DNA of 64,000 nt from Hoeflea sp. Its GTDB lineage: Bacteria; Pseudomonadota; Alphaproteobacteria; Rhizobiales; Rhizobiaceae. The notes under the pieces are model-generated. The model saw only the letters and a program-made list of their open reading frames with translations, was not told the DNA's origin and did not search any database. The stretch spans positions 124,001 through 188,000 of the forward strand of contig NZ_NVXQ01000004.1 of assembly GCF_002733955.1 (NCBI RefSeq). The letters are read 5' to 3'. Positions 28,896-37,643 of the stretch are shown here, piece by piece. A program made the translations under genes and the position numbers. Within the stretch, counting starts at the first letter, position 1. Every line of letters begins with the position of its first letter.

Positions 28896-30014
28896 TTATT
28901 GTTTTTTGAGCGTGTCGGCGTAGGCCGCGCCGAGATTGGCATTGGTGCGCTGGGCCTGGGCCCAATAGGGCACTGCAGTCCGGGCAAATGCCTTCTGGCT
29001 GTCCCAGACTTCCTTGAAGAAGGCGTTTTCAGAGGCGTTCTTCTCGAGTGCGGCATTGGCGGCGGCCATGTACTCGGTGAAATACTCCGCCGGGGTGTCA
29101 TGCAGCTGCACGCCGTCCTCGTTGATCAGCTTGTCGAGCGCCTTGCCATTCTCGTTGATGCGGTAGGCCATGGCCTTCATCAGCGATGCATTGGCGGCCA
29201 CTTCGATGGCCTTCTGCTGCAACGGGGTGAGCGCGGCGAAGACATCGCCATTGAGATAGAGGTCGGCATTGACCACCACCTGGTGCAGGCCCTGCAGATA
29301 GTAGTGCTTGAGCACTTTCTGGAAGCCGAACACCGAGTCGGGCTTGGGGCAGCACCATTCGGCGGCATCGATGGTGCCCTTTTCCAGTGCCGGCAGAATG
29401 TCGCCGCCGCCCATGGCGACCGAGGCGACACCGATGTCCTTGTAGGTCTGGCCCGGAATGCCCGGAGGCGTGCGGAACCGGTATTTGCGGAAATCATCCA
29501 TGGTGGTGATCGGCTCCTTGAACCAGCCGAGCGCCTCGGGCCCGACCGGCTGCAGCATGAAGCCCTTTACGTTGACGCCCATTTCCTTCCAGAGCTGGTC
29601 ATAGAGCTCCTTGCCGCCGGCATTGAGGAACCAGGACATGAAGGCGATGTTGTCGATGCCGATCCCCGCACCTGCGACCGGCGATCCGAACAGCATGGCA
29701 GCCGGATGCTTGCCGGACCAGTAGTGGGTCCAGGCGAAACCGCCGTCGATCAGGCCGGCATCCACCGCATCGAGGATTTCCTGGACCCCGACGACCGCGC
29801 CGGCGGGCAGGATTTCGAATTCGACCTCGCCATCGGTCAGGGCTTTGACGTCATCGGCAAAATCCTGAAGCATGACCACCTCATCGGCCGTGTTGGGAAT
29901 GACCGACTGAACGCGGATCGTCGTCTTGGCGTTGGCGGACACGCCAAACAGCGCCGTTGCCGCCAGCAGAGCGACGGCTGCGGCACCCTTGGTAAGCTTG
30001 GTTAGTCTCGACAT
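28896..30014 (-). CDS. TRAP transporter substrate-binding protein (DctP family)
   Basis: Periplasmic binding protein of 372 residues. The ATG at 30014 follows GGAGGAG and opens a Sec signal peptide ending near VSANAK. The pattern of the mature chain (PEALGWFKEPI, FRTPPGIPGQ, DAAEWCCPKPD) resembles the TakP-type branch of TRAP binding proteins, which often bind organic acids. In this location, ahead of xsc, taurine or a related sulfonate is the natural guess, but a carboxylate cannot be excluded. Confidence 0.85.
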   Translation of the reverse strand: MSRLTKLTKGAAAVALLAATALFGVSANAKTTIRVQSVIPNTADEVVMLQDFADDVKALTDGEVEFEILPAGAVVGVQEILDAVDAGLIDGGFAWTHYWSGKHPAAMLFGSPVAGAGIGIDNIAFMSWFLNAGGKELYDQLWKEMGVNVKGFMLQPVGPEALGWFKEPITTMDDFRKYRFRTPPGIPGQTYKDIGVASVAMGGGDILPALEKGTIDAAEWCCPKPDSVFGFQKVLKHYYLQGLHQVVVNADLYLNGDVFAALTPLQQKAIEVAANASLMKAMAYRINENGKALDKLINEDGVQLHDTPAEYFTEYMAAANAALEKNASENAFFKEVWDSQKAFARTAVPYWAQAQRTNANLGAAYADTLKKQ

Positions 30015-30065
30015 GGGGTTCTCCTCCCGTTTCATGTCTTGCCTCCAATTCATCGACAGACCAAC

Positions 30066-30091
30066 CTGTCCGGCGAAGGCTTCCCGGACAG
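30066..30091. repeat. Palindromic hairpin between terC and dctP
   Basis: CTGTCCGG (30066-30073) and CCGGACAG (30084-30091) are perfect 8-base arms, with a smaller palindrome, GAAG/CTTC, in the 10-base centre. No T-run follows. It sits 52 bases upstream of dctP and 30 bases after the terC stop, so it may end or stabilise the upstream message, or be an operator for the TRAP genes. Confidence 0.45.
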
Positions 30092-30121
30092 CGGGTAAAC
30101 GGATGGGCAGTCAGCTGCTGC

Positions 30122-30769
30122 TCACGATGGTATCCTCCCCACCATCATCAGGATGCCGGTCTCCGGATCGGCAATCCCGCGGTAGAACATGTCGCCGGCG
30201 ACATAGAGCAGCACCACCAGGCCAAGCCAGGAAATCGCCGGGTAGCGGGTCAGCAGCTTCATGATCAGTGTCGCCGCGAAGGCCATCAGCAGGATCGCCA
30301 GCCCCAGACCAAAGACCAGCATGCTGGTGTCGCCGTCGGCGATGGCGGCCACCGCCAGTACATTGTCGATCGACATCGACAGATCGGCAATGGTGATCGA
30401 GATCAGGGCCTGCACAAGCGTCTTGCGCGGCGGCCCGGTATAGCCCTCGTCATCATGATCGGCTGTTTCCAGCGCCTCGGCCGCCTCCCGGTCGATGTTG
30501 TCACGAATTTCGCCATAAAGCCGCCAGCAGACCCAGAACAGCAGCAGAGCGCCGAGAAACAACAGACCCGGCACGCCGAGAAGCTTGGTCGCGACCAGCG
30601 CAAAAACAATGCGCAGCCCGGCGGCGACGATGATGCCGAACAGGATGGCGCGTCTGCGCAGCTCCGGCGACAGCGACGCCGCGGCCATGCCGATGATCAG
30701 GGCATTGTCGCCCGACAATACCAGATCGGCCAGAACGATGGCCCCGAAATCGAAGACCTGCTGCAGCAT
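30122..30769 (-). CDS. TerC family integral membrane protein
   Basis: Membrane protein of 215 residues, about seven helices, of the TerC family (YjbE-like). The metal-site signatures are LVLSGDNALIIGMA near the N-terminus and TIADLSMSIDNVLAVAAIA in the second half. Such proteins are linked to metal export, notably manganese, and to tellurium resistance. It lies 37 bases after the GMC oxidoreductase gene and upstream of the TRAP operon on the same strand; whether it belongs with either is unknown. Confidence 0.85.
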   Translation of the reverse strand: MLQQVFDFGAIVLADLVLSGDNALIIGMAAASLSPELRRRAILFGIIVAAGLRIVFALVATKLLGVPGLLFLGALLLFWVCWRLYGEIRDNIDREAAEALETADHDDEGYTGPPRKTLVQALISITIADLSMSIDNVLAVAAIADGDTSMLVFGLGLAILLMAFAATLIMKLLTRYPAISWLGLVVLLYVAGDMFYRGIADPETGILMMVGRIPS

Positions 30770-30806
30770 CAGCGCCCCCCCTCCCAGGCTGAAGGTAATT
30801 GTCCCC

Positions 30807-32405
30807 TCATGCGCGCATGTCCTCCCGGATCATGTCGGATGCTTTCTCGCCGATCATGATCGCCGGTGCATTGGTGTTGCCCGAGACGATCACCGGCATG
30901 ATCGACGCATCCGCCACCCGAAGCCCGCCAATCCCGCGAACGCGCAGACGTTCATCGACGACGGCCATCGGGTCAGACCCCATCTTGCAGGTGCCGGTCG
31001 GGTGATAAATCGTGGTTGCGGTGTCGCGGGCCCAATTGAGTAGTCCCTCGAAATCCTCGTCGGGAATTGCCTTTCCCGGCGCATGTTCCTCGGTGATCAG
31101 ATCGGCGACCGGGGCATGGCGGCAGATGCGGCGGGCCATGCGGATGCCCTCGACAATGGTCTGCTGGTCGAGCGGCGTGGCCAGGTAATTGGGGTGGATC
31201 AGCGGATGATCCTCGATGCTGGCCGAGCGCAGCCTGATCTCGCCGGTGCTTTCGGGCCGCAATTGCAGCACCGACGCGGTGAAGGCGTCGAAATCATCGG
31301 TGTCGGTGGTCGGGTTGTTGGCGCTGAAGGGCTGGATATGGAACTGAATGTCGGGCGTTTCCAGATCCGGCCGGGTTTTGAGAAAACCGGTCCCGAGACT
31401 GGCGGCAAGGGTCAGCGGGCCGGAGCGTTTGAGCATGTATTCCAGCCCGATCCGGGCCTGGTTGAAGAGACCGCGGGTGCGGGTGTTGATGGTGGGCGCT
31501 GCGCAGCGATAGACCGGACGGGCCTGAAGGTGGTCCTGCAGGTTCTGGCCAACGCCGGGAAGCTGGTGTTTGAGCGAGATGCCATGCTCGGACAGATGAT
31601 CAGGCTCGCCGATGCCCGACAGCATCAGGATCTGCGGCGAACCGATGGCCCCGGCCGAGAGGATGATTTCCGATCTTGCTGCAATCCGCAGCGGCGTCCC
31701 AAGTCGGCGGCCACGCACGGCCACCGCCCGGCGGTCCGCAAGCTCTATCCGGTCGACCTGCATTTCGGTGAAGACGGTAAGATTGGGCCGTGATCTGGCG
31801 GGCTTGAGGAAGGCCTTGGCGGAGCTGCAGCGCAGACCATTGCGCGCAGTCAGCTGGAAATAGCCGACGCCTTCCTGGCTTTTACCATTGTAATCCGGAT
31901 TGAAGGCAAAGCCTGCGGCCTTGGCGGCTTCGACCCAGGCATCGACAACCTGCCAGGATTGTCGCGAGCGGGAGACGGAGAGTTCGCCTTGCGCTCCCCG
32001 GACGGGGTCAGCCGCGCCTTCCCACGCCTCGCTGCGCTTGAAAAGCGGCAGCAGATCATCCCAGCCCCAGCCAAGATTGCCCATCTGCCGCCAGCGATCA
32101 TAGTCCTGCGGCTGGCCGCGGACATAAAGCAGGCCGTTGATCGAGCTCGAGCCGCCCAGCGTCTTGCCACGCGGCCAGTTGAGCGAACGACCGTTGAGAC
32201 CCTTGTCGGCCTCGGTCCGGTACATCCAGTTGAGCGCCGGATCCTTGATGGTCTTGAAGTAACCGACCGGGACGTGGATCCACGGCGAGGCATCGCGACC
32301 GCCGGCTTCGATCAGTGCCACCGAAACCTTCGGATCAGCCGAAAGCCGGTTGGCCAAGACGCAACCGGCTGATCCCGCTCCGACGATGACAAAGTCAAAC
32401 TCCAA
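30807..32405 (-). CDS. GMC family FAD-dependent oxidoreductase
   Basis: Flavoenzyme of 532 residues of the glucose-methanol-choline family. The ADP-binding fold is at the very N-terminus (FVIVGAGSAGCVLANRL), the first GMC signature reads GKTLGGSSSINGLLYVRGQ-like, and the C-terminus has the catalytic-region HPTGTCKMG. It should oxidise an alcohol; choline dehydrogenase is only the nearest well-known relative and betaine genes are absent. The start is TTG at 32405: an in-frame stop lies directly before it, the FAD fold requires it, and GAGG stands nine bases upstream. A divergent IclR regulator is probably its controller. Confidence 0.86.
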   Translation of the reverse strand: MEFDFVIVGAGSAGCVLANRLSADPKVSVALIEAGGRDASPWIHVPVGYFKTIKDPALNWMYRTEADKGLNGRSLNWPRGKTLGGSSSINGLLYVRGQPQDYDRWRQMGNLGWGWDDLLPLFKRSEAWEGAADPVRGAQGELSVSRSRQSWQVVDAWVEAAKAAGFAFNPDYNGKSQEGVGYFQLTARNGLRCSSAKAFLKPARSRPNLTVFTEMQVDRIELADRRAVAVRGRRLGTPLRIAARSEIILSAGAIGSPQILMLSGIGEPDHLSEHGISLKHQLPGVGQNLQDHLQARPVYRCAAPTINTRTRGLFNQARIGLEYMLKRSGPLTLAASLGTGFLKTRPDLETPDIQFHIQPFSANNPTTDTDDFDAFTASVLQLRPESTGEIRLRSASIEDHPLIHPNYLATPLDQQTIVEGIRMARRICRHAPVADLITEEHAPGKAIPDEDFEGLLNWARDTATTIYHPTGTCKMGSDPMAVVDERLRVRGIGGLRVADASIMPVIVSGNTNAPAIMIGEKASDMIREDMRA

Positions 32406-32529
32406 TCAAGAATACCTCAAAATTCGAATAATGAGACTTTACTTCTCGTTAATCATCGTATTCACTTCGCTAACCTTCACGCAAGTGGGCGTAGAACTGG
32501 CACTATTGATTGCTCGGAACTGGTTTGAC

Positions 32530-33291
32530 ATGCCGAATACGGAAGACCGCATCGCGACGAACCTGCGAACCCTGCTTATTCTTGAAGTTGTCGGCACCAA
32601 GGCCGAGGCGATGACGCCGACCGAGATCAACCAGTCGATCGGGCTGCCGAAACAGACCATCCACCGGCTCTGTGCGACGCTGGTGGAAGAGGGGTTCCTG
32701 GTCTACGAGCCGAATGGCAAGCGGCTGCGCGCTGCGCGACGGGCCCGGGCGCTGGGCGTCGGCCTGCTGCACTCGTCGCGCGAACACATCCTGCGCCGGC
32801 AAGTGCTTGTTGAGCTTGCACAAAAGACCGGCGAAACAATCAACTACGTGGTGCCGGAGGATGCCGGGATGAGCTATCTCGACCGGGTGGAAACCGGCTG
32901 GGCCTTCCGGGTGCAACTGCCGATCGGCTCGCATGTGCCGTTTCACTGCACCGCCAGCGGCAAGACCTTTCTCGCCAGCCTCGACAGCCGCAAGCGCAAG
33001 GCATTCGCCCATGGCCTGACGCTGGAGCAGAAGACCCCCAAGACCATCACCGATCCCGATGCGCTGCTGAAGGAGCTCTCGACGGTTTCAAAAGACGGTT
33101 ATGCCATCGACAACGAGGAATTCATGGATGGCATGGTGGCAATCGCGGTTCCGGTGATGGATGACAAAGGCCGCTTCCTGGCGGCGATTGCCTGTCACGG
33201 GCCCAATATCCGGCTGTCGACAGAGACGCTTCGCGGGTTCCTCGACGATTTCACCATTGCCGTCGAGAAGATGCGCGGCGTGCTGACCTGA
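32530..33291 (+). CDS. IclR family transcriptional regulator
   Basis: Regulator of about 253 residues: an N-terminal winged helix (MTPTEINQSIGLPKQTIHRLCATL) and a C-terminal effector-binding domain with PFHCTASGKTFLASL and EEFMDGMVAIAVPVMD. The start is placed at ATG 32530 because family similarity begins there; the upstream frame is AT-rich and unlike a protein. It is divergent from the GMC oxidoreductase gene; the 124-base gap holds an 8-base palindrome ATTCGAAT (32422-32429). The effector is unknown. Confidence 0.86.
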   Translation: MPNTEDRIATNLRTLLILEVVGTKAEAMTPTEINQSIGLPKQTIHRLCATLVEEGFLVYEPNGKRLRAARRARALGVGLLHSSREHILRRQVLVELAQKTGETINYVVPEDAGMSYLDRVETGWAFRVQLPIGSHVPFHCTASGKTFLASLDSRKRKAFAHGLTLEQKTPKTITDPDALLKELSTVSKDGYAIDNEEFMDGMVAIAVPVMDDKGRFLAAIACHGPNIRLSTETLRGFLDDFTIAVEKMRGVLT

Positions 33292-33326
33292 TGCTTCACA
33301 CCCGCTGATCCGCGGGCATTCAGGCT

Positions 33327-34523
33327 TCACACTTCGGTGCCAAGCTCCGCTGCGCAATGGGCAATGATCGCGCCAATGTGGCGGCAATCCTCGACAGAAA
33401 AGGTCAATGGCAGGCGCATGTCGAACAGGCCCGAGAGGATCCGGTCGGTCTGCGGCAATTCCTGCGCATCGACATAGCGCCAGCTGTGGTGATTTGAGGT
33501 AAAGGCCATGGGTTCCGCGGCGCCGAACCATTTCAGCTCGACGCCCAGCGCCCTGTTGGCCGCGACAAAGGCCCGCGCCAAAGCCGGCGTTATGCCCGGC
33601 AGCCGGAACTGGATGGAGCTTCCGACATAGCGTTCCGCCTGCGGACGCCTTCGCAGTTCGACACCATCTGCACCTGCGAGCGCCCGCTCGACAGCCCGGT
33701 AGCGCTCGTTCCAGCGTTCGATGCTGTCTTCGAGCCGGTCAAGCTGCGGCAACAGGATGGCCGCGCGCAGATTGTCCATGCGGCCGGACATGTTGGGCGT
33801 CTCCAGCCGGATCCGCTCGAAGACATCGGCCGACGGCGCGGCGCCGTGGCGTTCATAGAGCATGTAGGAGCCGGACAGGATGATGGCACGCGCCATGAAG
33901 TCGGGATCGTCGGAGGTCAGCAAACCGCCTTCGCCGGAATTGAGATGCTTGTAGGTCTGGGTGGAAAAACACCCCGCCAGGCCGAAACTGCCGCTTTTGC
34001 AGCCGTTCCAGGCAGCTCCCATGGTGTGGGCGCAATCCTCGATCAGGATCAGATCGTAAGATTGGACGATGGCGGCGAGCCGCTCCATGTCGACCAGATG
34101 GCCGCGCATGTTCGACAACAGCAGGAACCGCGCGCCGGAGGTTTTTGCCTTGCGCTCGAGATCCTCGAGATCGATCACCAGGGCTTCGGTGATTTCGACG
34201 AGCAGCGGCTTGCCCCCGGCAGCCGTGATGGCGCCAGGCACCGGCGCCAGCGTAAAGGCATTGGTCAGAACAGCCTCGCCCTGAACAAGGCCTGCCGCGC
34301 GCAGGGCAATCGCCATCGCATATCCACCCGAGGCGCAGGCAAGGCAGTAGCGCGCGCCCTGATAGGCTGCATAGGCCTGTTCAAGCCGGGAGACCTGGGA
34401 CAGTTCGCCCGGTTCACTGTTGTAGCGGTGCAGACGGCCCGATTTCAGAACTTCGGTGGCCGCGGCGATGACCGTGTCATCTAGCGGCTCCTGCTGGGTA
34501 AAATTGCCGGCAAAGGGTTTCAC
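33327..34523 (-). CDS. DegT/DnrJ/EryC1/StrS family aminotransferase
   Basis: PLP enzyme of 398 residues. The lysine motif TYKHLNSGEGGLLTS and the upstream DCAHTMGAAWNG pattern are typical of the family that makes amino sugars. No other nucleotide-sugar gene lies near, so the substrate is open; family members also act on cyclitols or serve as regulators. The start is GTG at 34523, with a very strong AGGAGGT seven bases upstream. It is convergent with the IclR gene and divergent from phaZ. Confidence 0.83.
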   Translation of the reverse strand: MKPFAGNFTQQEPLDDTVIAAATEVLKSGRLHRYNSEPGELSQVSRLEQAYAAYQGARYCLACASGGYAMAIALRAAGLVQGEAVLTNAFTLAPVPGAITAAGGKPLLVEITEALVIDLEDLERKAKTSGARFLLLSNMRGHLVDMERLAAIVQSYDLILIEDCAHTMGAAWNGCKSGSFGLAGCFSTQTYKHLNSGEGGLLTSDDPDFMARAIILSGSYMLYERHGAAPSADVFERIRLETPNMSGRMDNLRAAILLPQLDRLEDSIERWNERYRAVERALAGADGVELRRRPQAERYVGSSIQFRLPGITPALARAFVAANRALGVELKWFGAAEPMAFTSNHHSWRYVDAQELPQTDRILSGLFDMRLPLTFSVEDCRHIGAIIAHCAAELGTEV

Positions 34524-34885
34524 GGACCTACCTCCTGGGCCAGATGCCCGACCTCACCCGGCATAGGACGAACCACGCCCAGGTCTTACGACCAGTTCGG
34601 GAACATTGATAAGGACAACGGCGTTTGATGCGCGGGGACAGCGAAGGGTAACGCCGCCCTCAGCCACTCAAGAAGCAGACCCGGACGGTTTTCAAGCTGT
34701 CCGCAAGCTTGTGCCTTGGTCGAATGCACCCCGGAATTACAGGGGGCTGTTGTTGCAATGCAATAAAACCGTGCTACGCTCCTGCACCGTTTGCGCGCTG
34801 CAACAAGTCAGACTCCGGTAAGGATATGATGTGCATGATGGCGCAAACCGGGCAGCTTGTCTGTCGCAACAAAAGGCATAGCATC
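34524..34885. other. Divergent intergenic region, DegT aminotransferase / phaZ
   Basis: 362 bases without a convincing gene. It contains the inverted repeat at 34750-34806. Longer frames that begin upstream of 34886 (from 34709) give a cysteine-rich, non-family peptide and are not believed. Confidence 0.45.
34750..34806. promoter_or_regulatory. Inverted repeat upstream of phaZ
   Basis: TTGTTGCA (34750-34757) and TGCAACAA (34799-34806) are perfect inverted repeats 41 bases apart, flanking a plausible promoter segment; the first is followed by a second TGCAA. PhaR-type regulators of polyhydroxybutyrate genes bind TGC-rich sites, so a PhaR site is possible but unproven. Confidence 0.35.
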
Positions 34886-36169
34886 ATGTTTTATCAGATG
34901 TATGAACTTAACCACGCGGCGATGGCGCCGATGCGCGCCTACGCCGATGCAATGCGTCTGACGTTCCGGAACCCGGCCAATCCGATGTCCCACACACCGT
35001 TCGGCCGTTCGCTCGCCGCGGGATTTGAAGTCTTCGAGCGCACGACACGGCGCTATGGCAAACCGGAATTCGGGCTGAACGAGACATCGCTCAACACCGG
35101 GAAAGTCTCCGTTCACGAGAAGATCGTCTGGTCGCGGCCATTCTGCAACCTGATCCATTTCGAACGGACCCTGCCGGCAAATCACAAGCCGGATCCGAAA
35201 ATCCTGATCGTTGCGCCGATGTCGGGCCATTACGCGACCCTGCTGCGCGGCACCGTCGAAACCCTGTTGCCCAATGCCGAGGTCTACATCACCGACTGGA
35301 CCGATGCGCGGATGGTGCCGGTGTCCGAAGGCCGCTTCGATCTCGACGACTACATCGACTACGTGATTTCCATGCTGCACGCGCTTGGCCCCGACACCCA
35401 TGTGGTTGCCGTGTGCCAGCCCTCCGTGCCGGTTCTCGCAGCTGTCGCGGTAATGGAAGAGAGCGGCGACACCTTTGCGCCCTCGACCATGACGCTGATG
35501 GGCGGACCGATCGACACCCGCATCAATCCGACCGGCGTCAACGAGCTGGCCCAGGCCAAGCCGATCGAATGGTTCGAGGACAATGTCATCATGCAGGTGC
35601 CCTGGCCGCTGCCGGGCTTTTCCCGTTCCGTCTATCCGGGATTCCTGCAGCTGTCGGGCTTCATGACCATGAATCTCGACCGCCACATGATCGCGCAGAA
35701 GGATTTCTTCGTGCACCTAGTCAAGGACGACGGCGATTCCGCCGAGCGGCACCGCGACTTCTATGACGAGTATCTCGCCGTGATGGACATGACAGCCGAG
35801 TTCTACCTGCAGACCGTCGACACGGTGTTCATCAAGCACTCGCTGCCCAAGGGCGAAATGATGCACCGTGGCCGCAAGGTCGACACCAAGGCGATCCGAA
35901 ATGTCGCCCTGCTGACGGTCGAAGGCGAAAACGACGATATCTCGGGCCTCGGCCAGACCGAGGCGGCGCAGACCATCTGCCCCAATATTCCCGATGACAT
36001 GCGGCATCATTACGTGCAGCCCAAGGTCGGCCATTACGGCGTTTTCAACGGCTCGCGTTTCCGCTCGGAAATCGCTCCGCGGATCCTCGATTTTGCCCGC
36101 ACGCATGCCCGCGGCAACACCAGGAAGAAGCCTCAGCCGAAGGTCATCAAGGGCGGCCGGAGCGACTGA
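34886..36169 (+). CDS. phaZ: Intracellular polyhydroxyalkanoate depolymerase
   Basis: Granule-associated depolymerase of 427 residues, the usual length. It breaks down stored poly-3-hydroxybutyrate. The alpha/beta-hydrolase core shows the cysteine nucleophile Cys177 in VVAVCQPSVPV, the CQPxVP motif of the intracellular family, and a C-terminal His in VGHYGVF. The N-terminus MFYQMYELNHAAMAPMRA is strongly conserved in this family, which sets the start at ATG 34886 with AAGG upstream. Synthesis genes (phaC, phaAB) are not in the window. Confidence 0.93.
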   Translation: MFYQMYELNHAAMAPMRAYADAMRLTFRNPANPMSHTPFGRSLAAGFEVFERTTRRYGKPEFGLNETSLNTGKVSVHEKIVWSRPFCNLIHFERTLPANHKPDPKILIVAPMSGHYATLLRGTVETLLPNAEVYITDWTDARMVPVSEGRFDLDDYIDYVISMLHALGPDTHVVAVCQPSVPVLAAVAVMEESGDTFAPSTMTLMGGPIDTRINPTGVNELAQAKPIEWFEDNVIMQVPWPLPGFSRSVYPGFLQLSGFMTMNLDRHMIAQKDFFVHLVKDDGDSAERHRDFYDEYLAVMDMTAEFYLQTVDTVFIKHSLPKGEMMHRGRKVDTKAIRNVALLTVEGENDDISGLGQTEAAQTICPNIPDDMRHHYVQPKVGHYGVFNGSRFRSEIAPRILDFARTHARGNTRKKPQPKVIKGGRSD

Positions 36170-36190
36170 GCAGCATTTTAGCGGCATTTT

Positions 36191-36236
36191 AGAAATTCGA
36201 TATTTCCCTTAGAAAAGAAGGGATTATCGGATTTCT
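36191..36236. repeat. Long imperfect palindrome after phaZ
   Basis: A 20-base arm (36191-36210, beginning AGAAATTCGATA) faces a 19-base arm (36218-36236, ending CGGATTTCT) around a 7-base loop. Only one base is mismatched, and it would pair as G-U in RNA, plus one bulge. The element is AT-rich, lies 22 bases after the phaZ stop and about 95 bases before the next gene. Just before it a 9-base unit GCATTTTAG occurs twice (36173-36181 and 36184-36192). It may be a terminator, an operator or a small structured RNA. Confidence 0.55.
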
Positions 36237-36330
36237 GCATCCATTTTCTTGAATAGGTTCACGATTCATACCACATCAAATGCACAAGGGAACGATCCCC
36301 GCTTCCCTTCACCAGATGAGGTTTTGACCT

Positions 36331-36759
36331 ATGACACAGACCGCATTGATCCGTCCCGCCTGGACGCCTGCAACCATCGCCCTGATGGTCCTGGGCTTCA
36401 TGGTCTTCTGGCCGCTCGGCCTTGCCATGCTCGCCTATATTATCTGGGGCGAACGGCTTGACGGGTTCAAGGCTGACGTGAACCGCGCGACCGACGATTT
36501 CACCAGCGCATTCCGCAAGAACCGTCACGGCATGCGCGCCACTGGCAGCGGCAATGCCGCCTTTGACGAGTGGCGCGACGCAGAAATGTCGCGGCTCGAT
36601 GAAGAGCGCAAGAAGCTCGACGAGATGCGCCGCGAGTTCGACCAGCACATGCGCGACCTGCGCATGGCGCGTGACCGCGAAGAGTTCAATCGCTTCATGG
36701 CTGACCGCAAGGCCAACCAGGCAAGAACGTCGGGCTCCGTGCCTGACATCAACGCCTGA
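36331..36759 (+). CDS. DUF2852 domain membrane protein
   Basis: Protein of 142 residues of the DUF2852 family found in Rhizobiales. One or two N-terminal helices (about 13-40, ATIALMVLGFMVFWPLGLA) are followed by a long charged, helical tail rich in Arg, Glu and Lys (RLDEERKKLDEMRREFDQ), probably a coiled coil in the cytoplasm. The function is unknown. It stands between phaZ and the YgjP-like gene, as I recall it does in Sinorhizobium, and is followed by a strong terminator. Confidence 0.85.
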   Translation: MTQTALIRPAWTPATIALMVLGFMVFWPLGLAMLAYIIWGERLDGFKADVNRATDDFTSAFRKNRHGMRATGSGNAAFDEWRDAEMSRLDEERKKLDEMRREFDQHMRDLRMARDREEFNRFMADRKANQARTSGSVPDINA

Positions 36760-36785
36760 GCCACGCTCCAATTGACTTCCCGAGA

Positions 36786-36813
36786 GGGCGGCGTTGATAG
36801 CGCCGCCCTTTTT
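36786..36813 (+). terminator. Rho-independent terminator after the DUF2852 gene
   Basis: Perfect 8-base stem GGGCGGCG / CGCCGCCC with a 7-base loop, followed by TTTTT on the plus strand, starting 27 bases after the stop codon. Confidence 0.9.
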
Positions 36814-36896
36814 GCTGCTCAAACCCCAGGTCCCGCCTCAACGGCCGGGAAGAAAACAGTCCCGCTGTCACAGTCGAATCGGATAAACAGGCCCGC

Positions 36897-37643
36897 ATGT
36901 TTGGTATTCCCCGCTCTGCCCGCAAACCCGCTGCACCGCGCCCTGTCGCGGTCACCGTCAATGGCCGTGAACTGCCATTGTCGATCCGGGAAAACGCGCG
37001 CGCCACAAGGATGACGCTGCGCATCGAACCCGGCGGCCAGGCGCTGAAGCTGACCATTCCGAAGGGGCTTCCGGGCCGCGAGATCGACGAGTTCCTCACC
37101 CGCCATCACGGCTGGCTGATGACCCGGCTGGCCCGCGTCGAAGAGAGCGGATCGCCGGCGGAAACCGGCAAGATCACCATTCGCGGTGTCGAGCACCGGA
37201 TCCAGATGACCGGCAAGCTGCGCGGGCTGGCCGAGCAGACCGAGATCGACGGGGTGCCGACGCTGCTTGTTTCCTGCCTGCCCGAGCATGTCGGCCGGCG
37301 CGTCTCCGACCACCTCAAGCGGGTGGCGAAGACAGAAATGGAACGGCTGGTCCGACACCATGCCGGAACCCTGGGCAGACCGTTCGGGTCGATCTCCTAC
37401 AAGGACACCAAGAGTCGCTGGGGCTCCTGCACGTCCGAGGGCAACCTGTCGTTTTCCTGGCGGATTGCGATGGCGCCGGATTTCGTCATCGACTACCTCG
37501 CCGCCCACGAAGTGGCGCATCTGAAGGAAATGAACCACGGACCGGATTTCTGGGCCACCTGCAAGGCACTGTGTCCGCGCACCAAGGAAGCCAAGCGCTG
37601 GCTCAAGCAGAACGGCTCGCGCCTGTTCGCGGTGAGTTTCTGA
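36897..37643 (+). CDS. YgjP/SprT-like M48-type metallopeptidase
   Basis: Cytoplasmic protein of 248 residues of the YgjP (DUF45) family. The zinc site HEVAH is at 204-208 with a further His214 in NHGPDFW, and the segment DTKSRWGSCTSEGNLSF is the family signature. Members are thought to be metal-dependent peptidases; the bacterial role is not well defined. It starts 83 bases after the terminator and precedes trpF by 97 bases. Confidence 0.86.
   Translation: MFGIPRSARKPAAPRPVAVTVNGRELPLSIRENARATRMTLRIEPGGQALKLTIPKGLPGREIDEFLTRHHGWLMTRLARVEESGSPAETGKITIRGVEHRIQMTGKLRGLAEQTEIDGVPTLLVSCLPEHVGRRVSDHLKRVAKTEMERLVRHHAGTLGRPFGSISYKDTKSRWGSCTSEGNLSFSWRIAMAPDFVIDYLAAHEVAHLKEMNHGPDFWATCKALCPRTKEAKRWLKQNGSRLFAVSF

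Noticed and set aside
32350-32529. N-terminal extension of the IclR regulator
   Set aside because: The upstream codons are AT-rich, hydrophobic and unlike the family; they cover the promoter region and the start of the divergent gene.
34709-34885. Longer PhaZ start
   Set aside because: The added residues are Cys-rich and not conserved; the family N-terminus begins at 34886.
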